Assembly: GCF_040436345.1 (NCBI RefSeq) | Contig: NC_133215.1 | Coordinates: 24,417,806 to 24,481,805 of the forward strand | DNA length: 64,000 bases | Source: Pagrus major | Taxonomy: Eukaryota; Chordata; Actinopteri; Spariformes; Sparidae | Direction of reading: 5' to 3' | Shown: in pieces, positions 32,723 to 45,404 of the stretch | Numbering within the stretch: position 1 is the stretch's first letter | Layout: each line of letters begins with the position of its first letter | The notes under the pieces: model-generated | What the model was told of the DNA's origin: nothing | Seen by the model: only the letters and a program-made list of their open reading frames with translations | The model's database searches: none | Program-made: the position numbers and the translations under genes

Positions 32723-32920
32723 CAGATCAGCTACACAAGACACTGGTCGAAGCATCAGTTGCGATTCACTGTTCGCCGTTTTGTGGACAGGACCGAACTG
32801 TCCACCCTGCGATTAATAGATGACACATTCTACCTCCCAAGCCAGAGCTGGGATGAGCTTTTACTCATCCAGGACCTCTTGGACCAGCTCTGCTTGCTCG
32901 TTTTAAATTGGGTGTGCTAA
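32723..32920 (+). other. Unidentified open segment, unit A
   Basis: 65 codons open to TAA without an in-frame ATG at its start. The frame includes HQLRFTVRRFVDRTELSTLR and SQSWDELLLIQDLLDQLCLL, which look protein-like (basic then amphipathic). An in-frame TAA lies directly upstream. The same frame stays open in unit D (62496-62690). It could be a displaced exon or part of a transposon ORF. Family not recognised. Confidence 0.3.
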
Positions 32921-33844
32921 AAGCAGATTTGGCCACTGTCCAAATTTCTCTTCAGTCCCCAAGGTTTATAACAATCCCACCTAACTTTACATCAGTCCTG
33001 AAGTGCCTGAGACTGCTGCTTCGGTTAGGATGTGGAGTTCAGAGTACCATCCCATCATCCCTGTGTGTTTGCCTCTGCAGCTGTATGTGTAGGCCTTTTT
33101 CACAGAGTACATGTTGTCACAGTATGAAAGCACAAATAGGAATGATCAGATTAATGATTTCTGATTTCTGTGTAGCTGCTTCAGTTTCAGGCCTGGTATT
33201 GTTCATGCCGGATCACTCTTACTGGGACACTTAAGTACATTAGTACCATCATTAATGTTGTTAGTAACATACCTGTATGTGCATTCCCTACTGTGACAAG
33301 CCAAAATGTCTGCTGTGAAAAGGGCTGATTAAGCTGATTTAGCAAAACTACCAAAATACCAAAATACTTATGAACTTCTGTCAGGTCCACAATGGTTTAA
33401 ATACATCTGTTTATATCTTCACTGTAATGCTGAATGATATACAGAATGGCTCTTTCTGATATGCATCCTCTCTAAAACAGTTCCACGCACAGTTGGATTT
33501 ACTTCCCTCTTCTCTATCTGCTGTATCGTTGTAAGTTTTTCTTCTCGCTCGCCTGTGGTAACTTACTTTTCCCAAAGAGTACATCCATGTTTTCTGCCCC
33601 AGCTACATGTGGGACAAGGGGATATGGTTGCATCACGTGTTGATGTTAAAGTGTGCTTATTAACACCTTTGAGTGGAATTCAGTTGTGGGTTAATGTGTC
33701 AAACATTATTAGGTCCCTCTGGTGCACAACACAGGTATCAGCAATAGGGTCTGTTTTTTTATGTTGAAACTAATGTATCCTCTGAGGTACTGACATGTTT
33801 GATGAGTTCCTGTGTGTCAGTCTGAAATAATATCTAAACAAAAC

Positions 33845-34487
33845 TTAAAGGGGCAATTTGTGTGATATAGCCAAATGTTTCAGTTTAAAACACTCAAAGA
33901 ATGAACGAAAATTATGAACTGAATGTGAAGAAACAAAAGTGTTGATGTCAAAGACATTGATGTTGTAGAGATGTCTACTGAAGTTAGCGTGCCAGTGGAC
34001 TATCCCCGGCCTGCCCTGTCTCCTAATACTCTTTGTACCAGCAGGAGGTGATAGTCTGACGGCCCCCGTAGTTTCAGCAGGGAGATGTAAAAGCTGCGAG
34101 TTCGTTGCTAATAGCCTAATAAGTAAAAAAAAAATAAACTCACAAAATGTTGAGAAAGGAAATATTTTACACATTTGTTCTTTAAACTGCTCAGCAGTGT
34201 ATTTACTAATGATCTGCTGGAGCACAATTTGAACGCAGGGCCCTTAGTGGTAGTGGGTTGTGTTTTTATTACTGTGTTGCTGGAAGAGGGAATTTTTATC
34301 ACAACTTAAATTTTGAATTTCAGGCTTTCAGGGAAAATATTTATCCTGGTTTGTTAAAGACTAATAACCTGCCTCATTTGACTTTTTGCATTGGGAGGAT
34401 TCTTAAGTCTACTGTAAGATGCTTTGTTCAACTATTTTAAACCTTTGAATAAGATCTGGGTTGAAAATCAGTGAAATTATCCTTTAA
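33845..34487. mobile_element. TTAA-flanked MITE of about 640 bp, unit A
   Basis: Ends TTAAAGGGGCAATTTGTGTG and, reversed, TTAAAGGATAATTTCACTGA with TTAA at both edges. Also at 51390-52032 and from 63633. No coding content. Confidence 0.55.
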
Positions 34488-34876
34488 CAATGATTCCTTT
34501 TTTAATTAGCACTGTTAATATGAGGGATGCACAATAATATTGGCACGTCTTCAGTATCGGCTGATAGAAACCTTTAAAAGAAATATTGGCACTTGCCGAA
34601 AATGAACGTTTCTGCAGATATGACAGATGTCTCTTTCACTGTGCACACAACGCCAAGACTAAGTAGTTTTTTTATCTTGCTCAATGACTGTGTTCATTTG
34701 AACAACACTATATGTCTGCATCTACCAATGGGCTATTATCGTAAGAGTAGGCATAAATATATGTTAAATGTATTTCAACAGAGACTTGATGTTCTCTGCA
34801 GTTAGATGGAAAGAAATATCTCTGTCCGTCTTGCTCCCACTTTATTTGTATAATTGACTTCTTCTCATTGATTTAG

Positions 34877-36155
34877 AAACGGGGTGAATACACTTATTGT
34901 ATTATCGAGATGGAGCCATACATCCGTGCAATGTATCAGGACCAGGTGAAAATGTGTCACATTTGTCGCAACATGGCTTTTCAGGTAAATTTGCATGAGC
35001 CTTTTCAGCCTTATCCCCTGTGATAAATACCTGAATGAAATACATTACAACCACTTCTGTCATATAGAAGCCTCTAGGTGCTTGCTTCATTTAATCACTT
35101 TAAAATAGAAATGCTGAGTGTTATTACTGTGGAGAACTATGTTTTGTTTGAACTACAAGTTACATGAGTACATTCATTATTGTTACCGAGAAAATTATCC
35201 TTACCATCAATTTTGTAGCTTAAAGAAAGGTGAGTAAAAAGCCTGAAATCAGATTATTAATGTAAAAAATAAACTAAATTAAATAACTTAACTATTAGAA
35301 GCTGTCTGGAGATTAGCATCAGACGGTCAAAAGTAATTTTAGTGAGAAGAATCAAATCACTTTGGACGTCACAGACTTGCTCTTGAGCAACTACGTTAAC
35401 ATAAATGAGCAAGAATTCCTGTTTCCTATCTGATTAGATGTGTTTCTGCAGTACAAACAGATACGTTTCATATGTAATCAGGATGTTTGTTGGTATTTTT
35501 TTCTGTCAGCTTCAGTTCTGTTTAGTTTCTACTTCCTGTGTCATGTTGAGTTGTTGCAGCTAATATGTGTCAAACCGTATTTATTCTAAATGAGTTTGCT
35601 CACAGTATTGATCTGATCAGTTTGATAAACATCTATTTTAATTTTCAGTGCCAAATTTGTGAGAATCCTACATGTGGGATAAAAATACACAACCCATGTG
35701 TGTCCAGATACTTTAAAGGAAGATCAGAGCCGCAGTGTCCAGATTGTGATGACTTCTGGCCGCATGAAATTCCTGGTATTTATTGTTTATTTACTGATGA
35801 AGTCCTGCTTTTTAGTGCATAGTTGCTACAAAACTCACCATCTGCATCTGTTCCCAGGATACTATTCTTATACATCATACTTAAATACTGCTTGTATTTT
35901 ATGTTTAAGATGAATGCTTGAAAAAGATCATTCCACCATTACAAATATGTTGACAAAAAACAAAAAAAGACAACTGAAAGGGTTCAGTTGTCTTTTTGTT
36001 TTGTTTTACTTTTCAAAACTACGAAGTAAATCAGGCTTGCTTTAGGTGTTTGAATGAATGAATATAATGAAAATGAATTAATCTGCTTGTGTTACATATT
36101 ATTTATTGTGTTCATTACAGAATTCAGACAAACCCGCTCTCAGTCCAGAAGATGA
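34877..36155 (+). pseudogene. Orphan NSMCE1 exons 6-8, unit B
   Basis: Exon 6-like 34877-34984, exon 7-like 35649-35775, exon 8-like 36121-36155. All acceptors and donors are kept, and the frame is open through to the same TGA. Exon 6 has an in-frame 9-base loss (TYCII for TLSTRCII). The RING-like cysteines and histidine are retained; CPAC becomes CPDC. There is no promoter and there are no exons 1-5, so alone it is not a gene. Splicing from the upstream NSMCE1 transcript is conceivable. Confidence 0.8.
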
Positions 36156-37025
36156 GGACTTCAGCACCAAATGTGTTTTTGTTTTCTATAAACTGTTTAT
36201 TAATTTTAACATACCTTTGTCATAAATCAAATTGTTAATATAAATGTCTTTGTTGTTATTTTTACAAAAATAAATGAGAATGTGTTCCACTCAAATGTCT
36301 TTATCATGTTTATTCACATGCAATAATCTTCAACAAACAAAGCCAATGCAGATTCTTATCGTGGTGTTTTAAACATTATCTGAAAAGAAACAAACACTTA
36401 GACGCAGAGTAATTGTCCTCTAGATTGTTCCCTTCTGTATACTGCTTTGAGCTCAATTGTCAAGAACATCATAAAGCTCAAAATGTAATAGTAAAATATA
36501 CATGATGACATTTGTTTTATCTCTGCATAAGACGCAGCTTGTTTCATCTGTCTGAATTCTCTCTTCAACTAGATTCTTGATCTGACAGAAAGCAGGTCTT
36601 ATTATCACAAGAGCATTAATAGTTTTACAAACCAGGGGAGACATGAAGTTTGCTCTCATTTCCTCTCAAGAGTAAATATGGTTTCCACATTAGTTTTGTA
36701 ATTCTGCTGAACCCTCGTGTATGATTTACACATCATCTTGATCAGTTTTCTTTGTACATGGAATCACTGACAACAATAATGAACATCATCAAACATCCAA
36801 CTTCAGAAATGCTTCACATTTTCTGCCCCCTAAACACTTGGATGACATGAGGTAATGCAGTTAGGCAGCTTTTATTTCTTCAACTATATAGAGAAAAATA
36901 ACTTTTGTAGAGTCTTTGTCATTAAATTCTAATGTGTGTTGTTTATAATCTAAAGACGGTGTTTGTCACTTGACCTCTCAGGAGCTCAGCATGTTCAGCC
37001 TGTTGTGGTCCACACAGGTTAAGAA

Positions 37026-37383
37026 TTAAAGGTGAACTATGTAGTTTTGGGGAAAGAAATTTTAATCAGAAGAGAAAGATCATTGATTTTTTATGCCTAA
37101 ACAAACTCTCCTCGTTTTTATGACTGAATAAACTGAATAAACAAACAGACCTTAAAGGACAACACAATTTCATACTGTTTTACTTTGTTTATATTTGGCT
37201 GACCCTGCCACCTTTCTAGCTTCAAACAGTGTTCTGGGGACCTTATTTTCCTGAGAACAGCTTGTTTATTCACTTATGGAAAAGATATATATTTCTGAGT
37301 TTGTATTATTACCTCATTAAAATTGTAAATATTTAAATTCTGAGTTTGAATTACTTCTCCAAAACTACATAGTGCCCCTTTAA
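37026..37383. mobile_element. TTAA-flanked MITE, unit B
   Basis: Same element and position as in unit A; the ends read TTAAAGGTGAACTATGTAG and, reversed, TTAAAGGGGCACTATGTAGT. Confidence 0.75.
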
Positions 37384-37862
37384 AGGTATAAAGTTATAAT
37401 CTACATAAAGGCTGAAGGAAATGGCTGTAAACTTGTGCAGTTTTGAATATTCAAAGGATTACTTTGGTTAAGTCAACTAATAGTTTGACTAATAGTTTAA
37501 CAGAAAATAGCGGGAAAAAAAGCTTTTTACAATTTCTTCAAACCTAAAATGACATTCAATTTCCATTATTTGTGATATTAGCTGTCTTAGATATTCAGTA
37601 TGCCATAATGTAACATAAAAGAAAGCAGAAAATTTTAACTTTTATGAGGCTTAAACTACCAAGTGTTATTGCTTCATATTTTTTTGATTTTTCAGCTCTG
37701 ATTTACATCTGTGCTGAGTACTAACAGTCCAACAGAGTAGCAGGCTGTTTAAAGAGGGAAATGTAAAATATGAAATCAAACACCCAACCATATGTCACAT
37801 GCTGCATATAGGTTTTTAAATGACAGACGGCTGTTTCATTATTGTTACTGGAGAAAGTGACT

Positions 37863-38855
37863 TTAAAGTATATTTGCCTGAGAGGAATCCTGCTCTAGTA
37901 TCCTCAGGGTGACAATGAACTTAATAGCTTTCCTAAACCACGGGTAGAAAAATGCGTATATGAGAGGGTTCAAACAAGAGTTAAAATAAAGCAGCCAGGA
38001 CACGATGGCCCAGTATGAAGTACTGTTTGAGATGTCCTGTCCTGCCAGAGAGGGGTAGTAATATGGACAGAAGGTCATCAGAAACACCAGTATGACAATA
38101 CCCAGAGTCCTGGCTGCTTTTTTCTCTGATTTCTTTGCAGTGACTGTAACCGTACCGCCTGCAATGACTGTAACATGAGACTGCATGGCTCGAGCCTGAG
38201 ACACTGCCACAATAAACACCCTCATGTACAGAACAATGATGACTGAACACGGACCGATGAACGTCAACACGAGGTCGATAGTTCCTGAGACGTAGTTGAT
38301 CACTACCAAACACTCCCCGTGACAGGAGTTGTGTCTATCTGGCCGCCTGAGATGGTCCTTTAGAATCAGCCCGTTGTAGAGGAGTGAGCAGGCCCAGCAC
38401 ACACACACACACACCTCCACTCTGCTGCGAGTGATTTTGTTGGGGTAGTGCAGAGGATGACAAATAGCTACATAGCGGTCGATGGATATGAGCACCATGT
38501 TCCCCACAGAGGCTGAGGTGAGGGTGAAGCCAATAATGTAAGACAGAGCGCACATGAGATCGCCCAGCAGCCAGCAGGTTTCTATGAAGCGCGCCATCTC
38601 CACCGGCATCACCAGCAGCCCCACCAGCAGGTCGGAGATGGCCAGGGAGAGCAGGAGCAGGTTGGTGGGCGTGTGGAGCTGTATGAAGTGGGAGATGGAG
38701 ATTATAACGAGCAGGTTGAGAGCCACAGTGAGCACGGTGATGCAGGAGAACAGAGTGTAGAGGAAGATGGCCTCAGAGCGAGGACGCTTTAAACCCCTGC
38801 AGGACGAGTTCAGGAGCTCAGGGTAGCAGAGCTCGGCTCGCTCCAGGCCCTCCAT
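37863..38855 (-). CDS. taar: Trace amine-associated receptor, copy B
   Basis: 330 aa from the ATG of MEGLERAELC. A 32-codon upstream extension is open but begins with GTG, so it is not taken as start. Intact TAAR TM7 signature, DRY, C102 and D194 (5.42). Position 3.32 is Gly (G109). Differences from copy A concentrate in TM2-TM3: VEMARFIETCW and CALSYIIGFTL. It also has HFIQLHTP in the first intracellular loop, HPLHYP after DRY, TIDLVL in TM5 and Y290 in TM7. Likely functional. Confidence 0.93.
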   Translation of the reverse strand: MEGLERAELCYPELLNSSCRGLKRPRSEAIFLYTLFSCITVLTVALNLLVIISISHFIQLHTPTNLLLLSLAISDLLVGLLVMPVEMARFIETCWLLGDLMCALSYIIGFTLTSASVGNMVLISIDRYVAICHPLHYPNKITRSRVEVCVCVCWACSLLYNGLILKDHLRRPDRHNSCHGECLVVINYVSGTIDLVLTFIGPCSVIIVLYMRVFIVAVSQARAMQSHVTVIAGGTVTVTAKKSEKKAARTLGIVILVFLMTFCPYYYPSLAGQDISNSTSYWAIVSWLLYFNSCLNPLIYAFFYPWFRKAIKFIVTLRILEQDSSQANIL

Positions 38856-39129
38856 CGTCTGCCACTGAGGGGAGGTGATGGCCTGAACCTGCTGAGCTCC
38901 AGCAGCTCTCTGATCGTACCAGACATGGTGCAGCTCTGTTATCTCCTCCACAACTCCCCAGTCATCCTCTTCATCACTGTCTTCTGTCAGCCCGTTCTTT
39001 GTTTCTTTAATTTCTCCTCATCTCCCTCACCCCTCCCTCACTTATTCCACCCTCCCTCCTTCCCTTTCAATCCCACTGATACTTGATGCAACATATTTGT
39101 TTCATGCAGCAGATGGATAACTTTTCTGT

Positions 39130-40186
39130 AAGTTTATCTGGGCATGTCAGTAATCAACAGACACGAGCTAAGGCAACATTACTGCCATGGTTGACTGACT
39201 AAGGGCATAACTAAACTCAAGCAGCACCTCGAAACAACAGCTGTTATATATTTCACAAGTACAAGAACAAAACCGCAGCAGTGGAACTGAAGTCTCTTCT
39301 GATCTTTAGACCTGGATACGGTGGCGACACTCAGCCTTGCTTCCAATTTTGCCCAGTGGCCACTTGCAGTATTGCAGTGAAAAAATTCCCTTGCGGCCCT
39401 TTCCCCATAGAACACCATTATAAAAGAGACGTCTGTAAAACTGTTGACAGGAGACCTCCAACTGCAAACAATGTCAATCATGTTATGAGTTTTTGACTCA
39501 TGGAGGTTTTATATTTGTAAAACTGAGAAAAACAGATTTAAAAGTCTGTAACATCATCACCAAAGTCTGGTGGCATAATGGGAACTCATGGGCAGGGCCA
39601 GTGGGAGAAACACTACTGCACATATTCAGTCGGCCTCATAACCAGGAAGTAAACCTGGAAGCAAGAAAAGGTTTTTGTTTTGTGCGCCAGACGAGTAATT
39701 CTTATTGGACTGAATAGGTGCCATCTTTGGGTCTAGTATCTAGTTCTATTATAAATCGTGGGTGATTAAAGTATACCTGGGTTTGGGCTCCGAACTCTGC
39801 CGACTTTGTGATTGTTAGGTTTATTGCTTTAGTCATTGATTGTTGAACAGGATTTGCTGCTTTTCTCACTTGTATTTTGAATGTAGCTTTGGTTTCTCGA
39901 CTACTCGTCAGACAAAACTGACAAAAAGAAGATGTCAGTTTTGGTTCTGGGAAACTGTAGAATCAAATCACTTAATGTGGCCCCGACAACATATCTGGTT
40001 ACACGTCACAAGTGATATCCTATCAGCACTGAATAATCTGAATCTGAAAAGTAACTGTTAACTTAATTTGTCAATAGTGGAGAGGTAGCATAAAGGAGCA
40101 GAAAGCAGAAAAACAGAAGTGAAATACCTCAAAATTTTACTTTTGGTAGTTGTAGGTAATTGTAAGATGTTATATTCCATCACTGA
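39130..40186. repeat. Unit B counterpart of the TAAR upstream spacer
   Basis: Matches 27770-28808 of unit A, but the AAAGGTCC MITE and its immediate flanks are absent. No gene recognised. Confidence 0.4.
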
Positions 40187-40326
40187 TTACATTTACATTT
40201 ACATTTAAGGCCTTTAGCAGACGCTTTTGACCAAAGCGACTTACAATAAGTACATTTGTCACAAGAAAGAAACCACAGCATATCACTGTCGATAAAGTAA
40301 GAATGAAGTCATAAGTCGTGCAAGTG

Positions 40327-41146
40327 TAACCGGATGGTTGTTTATATTGTCTATATATTTCATTTCTCTTCTGTGTCCCTCAGTCTATGTGTAATTTGCA
40401 GCAGGCATGACGATCGCAGCAGGTGTGTGGCACGCCCTTTACCGGCACCTGTAGTGCGGCCGCGTCATTGGCTGCTAATGCGGACCTGTTCATATACCCC
40501 CGCTGTTTGTTTAGTCGCTCTCTCTCCTCTGCCGAAGCGAGTGCTGGCCGGCGTGCAGCTCCGCCGAGCCGTGGTATGTGCCGTGTGTTCATTCTCAGGT
40601 ATGTAGCACAGTCTCATGACGTTGTGAAGATGTTATAAGGTGCCGTGTTGACAGTCCTCTGTTGTAGGTTGGCGTGTTGGGCCGAGATGGTGTGTGTGTG
40701 TCCCCTTCCGGTTAGCCGCTGCTGCCGCCGTGCTGCTAGCAGTTAGAGTATTGTGTGCAGGCTACAGCTAACCACACAGGTAACTAGTGCCCCAAGCTTA
40801 GTGCTATTTTGTCTGCTAGTGTTTATGTATCGTCACTAACAGCTGGCTATGTTTCTTTTAAAGCTTGCCTGGCGTTAGGCTGCTGTTTGCCTCTATCCTC
40901 CTTTTCTTTTCTCTTTCGTTTTGCCTTGCTCATTCAGGCTTACAGTGAATAGCCGCTCTGTCATTCTGCCTTCGTCGTTTAGACGCTCTTTTAACATAGT
41001 GTATTATAGTTCAAGTGTGGTTAGCCCCAATCAGACCGTGACTCGTTGGTGGGGGGTTAGTACAGCAGTTATAGTGGAGGACCTGCCAAACTTATGCATG
41101 TTTTCTTTTGTTTTTCTTTCTTTTTCGTTCAACTGAGATTGCCACA
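40327..41146. mobile_element. Probable solo LTR in the LINE of unit B
   Basis: About 815 bases absent from the matching LINE in units A and D. It begins near TGTAACCGG and ends near GCCACA, fitting TG...CA LTR ends. Inside are CpG-rich sequence, a CCAAT motif (CATTGGCTG) and a TATA-like CATATACCCC, as in LTR promoters. A short CAA is found on both sides; a longer target duplication is not clear. No internal viral genes, so a solo LTR fossil. It is younger than the LINE, and its family is not determined. Confidence 0.45.
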
Positions 41147-42433
41147 CAATGCAGGGTCGATGTGAAGTCTGAACAAGTGAGTCTTGAGTCTTTTGCGAAA
41201 GATGGCGAGTGACTCTGCTGTCCTGGCATTGGTCTGGAGTTCGTTCCACCACTGATGCGCCAGAACAGAGAAGAGTCGTGACTTCGCTGAGCGACCTTTG
41301 TTTGCTCTCAGCGATGGTGGTACCAGCCGACCAGCTGATGTAGTTGAGGAAAGGTTACTGGGGCGTGTGGTCTGACTAGTGTTTGGAGGTAGATGGGTGC
41401 AGTTCCGTTGACAGTCTTGAAGGCCAGTACCATCGTCTCGGATCCGGGCTGCAACAGGAAGCCAGTGGAGGTCACGGAGGAGGGGGGTCTCATGGGAGAA
41501 TTTGGGTAAATTAAAAACAAGCTGCAGCATTCTGGATACGCTGCAACAGTTTAGTCACAGAGGCTGGGAGTCCAGCCAAGAGCGAGTTGCAGTAGTCCAG
41601 GCGGGAGATGACCAGCGCTTGGACCAGGAGTTGTGTTGCGTCCTTTGTGAAGAAAGACTGGATCCTGCGGATGTTGTAAAGGGCAAATCTGGCCACAGAT
41701 TGGGCCACAGCAGTGATGTTGGGGGTACAGGATAGTCTGTCACCGAGGATTACGCCGAGGTTCCTCGCAGTCGATGAAGGAGATACTGTGATGTCTTCGA
41801 CAGTGACTGACAGGTCCATGCGAGGGCAGTCTTTCCCCGGGATGAAGGGGAGTTCAGTTTTATTAAGGTTGAGCTTGAGGTGGTGCGCAGTTGTCCACGC
41901 GGAGATGTCTGCCAGACATTCCGAGATGCACGTTGCAACGTAGGTGAGGATGGAGGGAAAGAGAGGAACAATAAAAAACAGTGGTAAGAGAATCCATGTG
42001 ATGTGATTGCAGAGACTAGTGATCTAGTGCAGTGGTTCCCAACCTTTTTTCCTTGAAAAACAAGCCAGGCCCCCCCAACCCCAACACACTAAAAGAATAA
42101 AGTGATTAATTACAAACTTTTATTTGCAAAAAATAAACAACAGTTGTAGGTTTTTGCTCTTATTCTCCTTGTGTTACAATGTATATAGATACATTTCTTT
42201 CTTTTTGTGTCATCAGGTGTATCACACACAAACACAACTACACACACACAGTTTAATTTTTGACCATAATAGGCCTACCACAGAACAGAATAGGCCTACC
42301 TCATTACAACAGAAAGATGATTCATTGTTAAGATATATCAGTATCTGTACAGTTTTCCTTCTGTTTGTCACCAGGTGTATAAAACACGAACAGAACGGCA
42401 TTTAACTATGTCTCTTTCTATGAGAGCTAAACA

Positions 42434-43358
42434 TTAAAGGTCCCTTATTATGAAAAACATGTTTTCCCTGGTCTCTACATATATAAACTGGTCCTCCCTG
42501 AGCCTACCAACTCCCAGAATGAGGAAAGCAAATGAGTCCTGCATGGTCTCTGCAGCCCACTCACTGGTAAAACGGGGCTCCTACAGGCTGTTCAGATTCA
42601 GCTCCTGTCGTTATGTAACGACAGGAGTGATTTGCATAGGCCGGGCTCCTCTGAGCGAAAACACGCCCCCCTCTTGCCTACGAGTATGGTGAAGTCAGCT
42701 TGAAATTGGCTAACTAGTTAGCTCCGCTTCAGTCCGCTATGCAATGGCGTTTGAAGTGAGTTTAATGTTAATAATATTACGAGGGAGCTTGGTTGTCACA
42801 GTAAAAAGTCTGGAAACGTGCAGACCGGAGACAGAGACTATGCGAACAGTGTCCAAGAGTTTGGAGACTGTGTTGGAGACAAACACAGCTTTCGCTAACT
42901 GTTTTTAGATGTTACCTGTTGCAGGTCAGTGGGGGATGGGAGCCGGGTGGTTGTGTTGGGGAGTCCTGCTGCAGCCGCAGAGTCTGTATTTTTCTGAGCC
43001 TCTCCTTCTGGGTCCGATTCTGGGTCAAACTGGTATGGTTGAACGACAGCATCTCCGCGAGCCATAGTGATACATCCACCGTAAACATTAGCGCATGCTA
43101 CCGCTAGTGTAAGCGGCATCCTCTCCCTGAGAGGGGCGTGTAGCAGGCAAGGCAGGCGTTGACAAACGGAGCTCATTAGCATTAAAGGTGCAGGCACAGA
43201 AACAGCCTGCTCTCAGTAGAGCTCACTTGAGCGACTTTCAGACAGCTGAAATTCAGGACCATGGATGGGTTTGGGGCAATACATTTCGAATACAGTGTTG
43301 TTGGACCTCTGACAGCTGTGTGAAATTGATGAAAAACAGTATAATATGGGACCTTTAA
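42434..43358. mobile_element. TTAA-flanked MITE nested in the hAT
   Basis: Ends TTAAAGGTCCCTTATTAT and, reversed, TTAAAGGTCCCATATTAT, with TTAA on both sides; 925 bases. It lies downstream of the hAT transposase stop, so it did not interrupt that ORF. Confidence 0.8.
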
Positions 43359-43396
43359 ACTTTAACAGTTTTCCTTTAACAACTGAACAGAGTGGT

Positions 43397-43420
43397 CACA
43401 CACACACACACACACACACG
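43397..43420. repeat. (CA)n microsatellite
   Basis: About twelve CA units inside the hAT element, just after the nested MITE. Confidence 0.9.
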
Positions 43421-43606
43421 CTCTGTCACAGAGAACAGGGGAAGTCTGTTGATATTCACATGCACATCATGTCAACACAGGTTCGGACACAGCTATACAC
43501 GTTTATGTGTAATAATTACAATTACAACTAACATCAATAACAACAATAACAATAAACAAGTTATTCCTTATATTTTTTACTCTGTGCCAGTTTATTCATT
43601 CACAAA

Positions 43607-45404
43607 TTAATGGCCACCTTGGGCTTGCATACCTTTGACCAGGGATGCAATGTCAGGTGTGATGGTTGTGACAGCCAGTCTAAAGTCCTGGTGGACATCA
43701 AGTCTGTTTCTGGCTTTCTTTTTTATTGTCGCAAGGGCACTGAATGCTGTCTCAGACAAGTATGTAGTGCTGAATGGGAGAATAACCCTGGTCACTACGT
43801 GTTTGGCCAGTCTGGGAGCAACAGTTTGTCCTTTGACAATCCAAAACTTTTTGTATCTGTTCTCCTGGAAATATTTTTTTGACACAGAATCAGCTTGAAG
43901 GTCACAAAGCTCATCTTCACAGCCGAGGTATTCCACGTACTTGAGGGTGGAAATGTAGGGGTCCAGCACCCACACTTCCTTCGCTAAGTACTCACCGATG
44001 TCAGCGAAGCGGCTCTTAATCTCCTCACGGAGCAGGTTCAGGTGCCGGGTAAACTCGGTGCGTAAAGACGCACGCACAGTGCCAGCAGACTGCTTCAGCA
44101 GCAGTGGAAAATGCTGTAATTCCCTGTTCGACATTTTTTCAAGTCTGTAATCCAGTTTGCGCACAAAAGCATCCAGGGCGTCTTTGCACTGGATAACATT
44201 GGATTCAGGCCCCTGCATCCGCCTGTTCGTCTCATTGTAGAGTGTGAACATGTCCGCCAGGTATGCCGTTTTGATCCAAAATGCATCAGTCAGCTGTTCA
44301 CACAGTGGTCGATTGTGATCTTGCAAGAATTCCTTGATTTTTTTTCTTGCAGTTCCATAAAACGCACAAGCACTTGTCCACGCGACAACCACCGCACCTC
44401 CGTGTGTAGCAGCAGTGTTTGATGCGCTTCTTCCTCGCACAGCTGGGCAAAAAGTCTCTTGTTTGATGGCCGAGCTTTAATAAAGTTTACAACAACAGTT
44501 GACAGGGTGTTACTAAGGTCTTCTGAAAGTTTTTTACTTGCCAGTGCTTGCCGATGTAGCATGCAGTGGAAAATCACGCACCCTGGGGCTTTTTCCTTAA
44601 GGCGGCTGTTAAACCCCTTGTTTTTGCCCATCATTGCTGCAGCCCCGTCAGTGCAACATGCGACCAGGTTTTCATAGGGCAGATTGTTGGATGAGAGATA
44701 TGAGTCCACAGCCATAAATATATCCTGGCCGGTTGTTGTTGTTACTAGATTTGTAGACATAAGAATGTTTCAAGTCCTCGCCATCAATATACTGCACATA
44801 AACATTGAGGACGGACTCGTCTGACACTGTTGTCGTTTCGTCCAGCTGAATGGCAAAGTTAACATTCCTCAGCTTCTCGTGCAGCTAGTTTTGGCAATTC
44901 GCAGCCATTTTATCAGTTCTGTCTTTCACAGTGTTGTCTGAGAGTGGGACAGTTTTCACTTTATCAATAACCTGCGGTCCACACAGCCTCTCCACAATTT
45001 TCAGGCAGGCAGATTTGATTAGCTGCTCTCCAGTACTGTGCGGTTTTTTAGCCTTGGCAATTAACAGCGAACAGTCAAATGAGGCCTCCGTGGCTCTTTG
45101 TAAATCACTACCTGCTCTTTCAAAAGCTTTTCTAATGTCCGTGGATCTTCTTGATAGTGCCAATTGCTTCTTCTCAAAATATTCTCGACTTTCACCAATA
45201 GTCTGGTGGTGTTTGGTCTCTTGGTGTCGTTTCAGTTTGCTTGGCTTCATGCTATCATTAGCTAGCTTCTCACCACAAATGACGCATTCTGGCCAAAAAC
45301 TGTCCTGTCCTTCAAAAAACCAAACCAAGGTAACTCTCGAGATATTACCTTGTTTTCTTCTTTGATACAGATGAACCATCGGTACTTTTATGTTTCTCAG
45401 ACAT
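43607..45404 (-). pseudogene. hAT transposase, broken
   Basis: Start codon at 45404 (MSEKHKSTDGSS). A BED zinc finger (CVICGEKLA...LKRHQETKHH) follows in another frame, so a frameshift lies near the start. The catalytic-region motifs are FAIQLDETTT, CCTDGAAAMMG, HCMLHRQAL and EVRWLSRGQVL. The C-terminal dimerisation part reads TTYLSETAFSALATIKKKAR and NRLDVHQDFR. A TAG near 44887 and a frameshift near 44300-44440 also interrupt it. Related by eye to ZBED5/SCAND3/FAM200-type hAT proteins. Non-functional as it stands, though only lightly damaged. Confidence 0.88.

Larger units (their letters stand above)
23239..34829. repeat. Segmental duplication unit A
   Basis: First of four tandem units. 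Order: end of NSMCE1 (exons 6-8), TTAA MITE, TAAR on minus, AAAGGTCC MITE, L2-like LINE on minus with a nested MITE, unassigned conserved ORF, second TTAA MITE, and tail ending GAAATATCTCTGTCCGT. The junction to unit B is recognised because the same tail precedes units B and D, while unit A is preceded by unique NSMCE1 intron sequence. Confidence 0.85.

Noticed and set aside
38856-38951. N-terminal extension of 32 codons on TAAR copies B and C
   Set aside because: It would start at GTG; copy A has a stop in the same stretch, and the shorter ATG start matches known TAAR N-termini.
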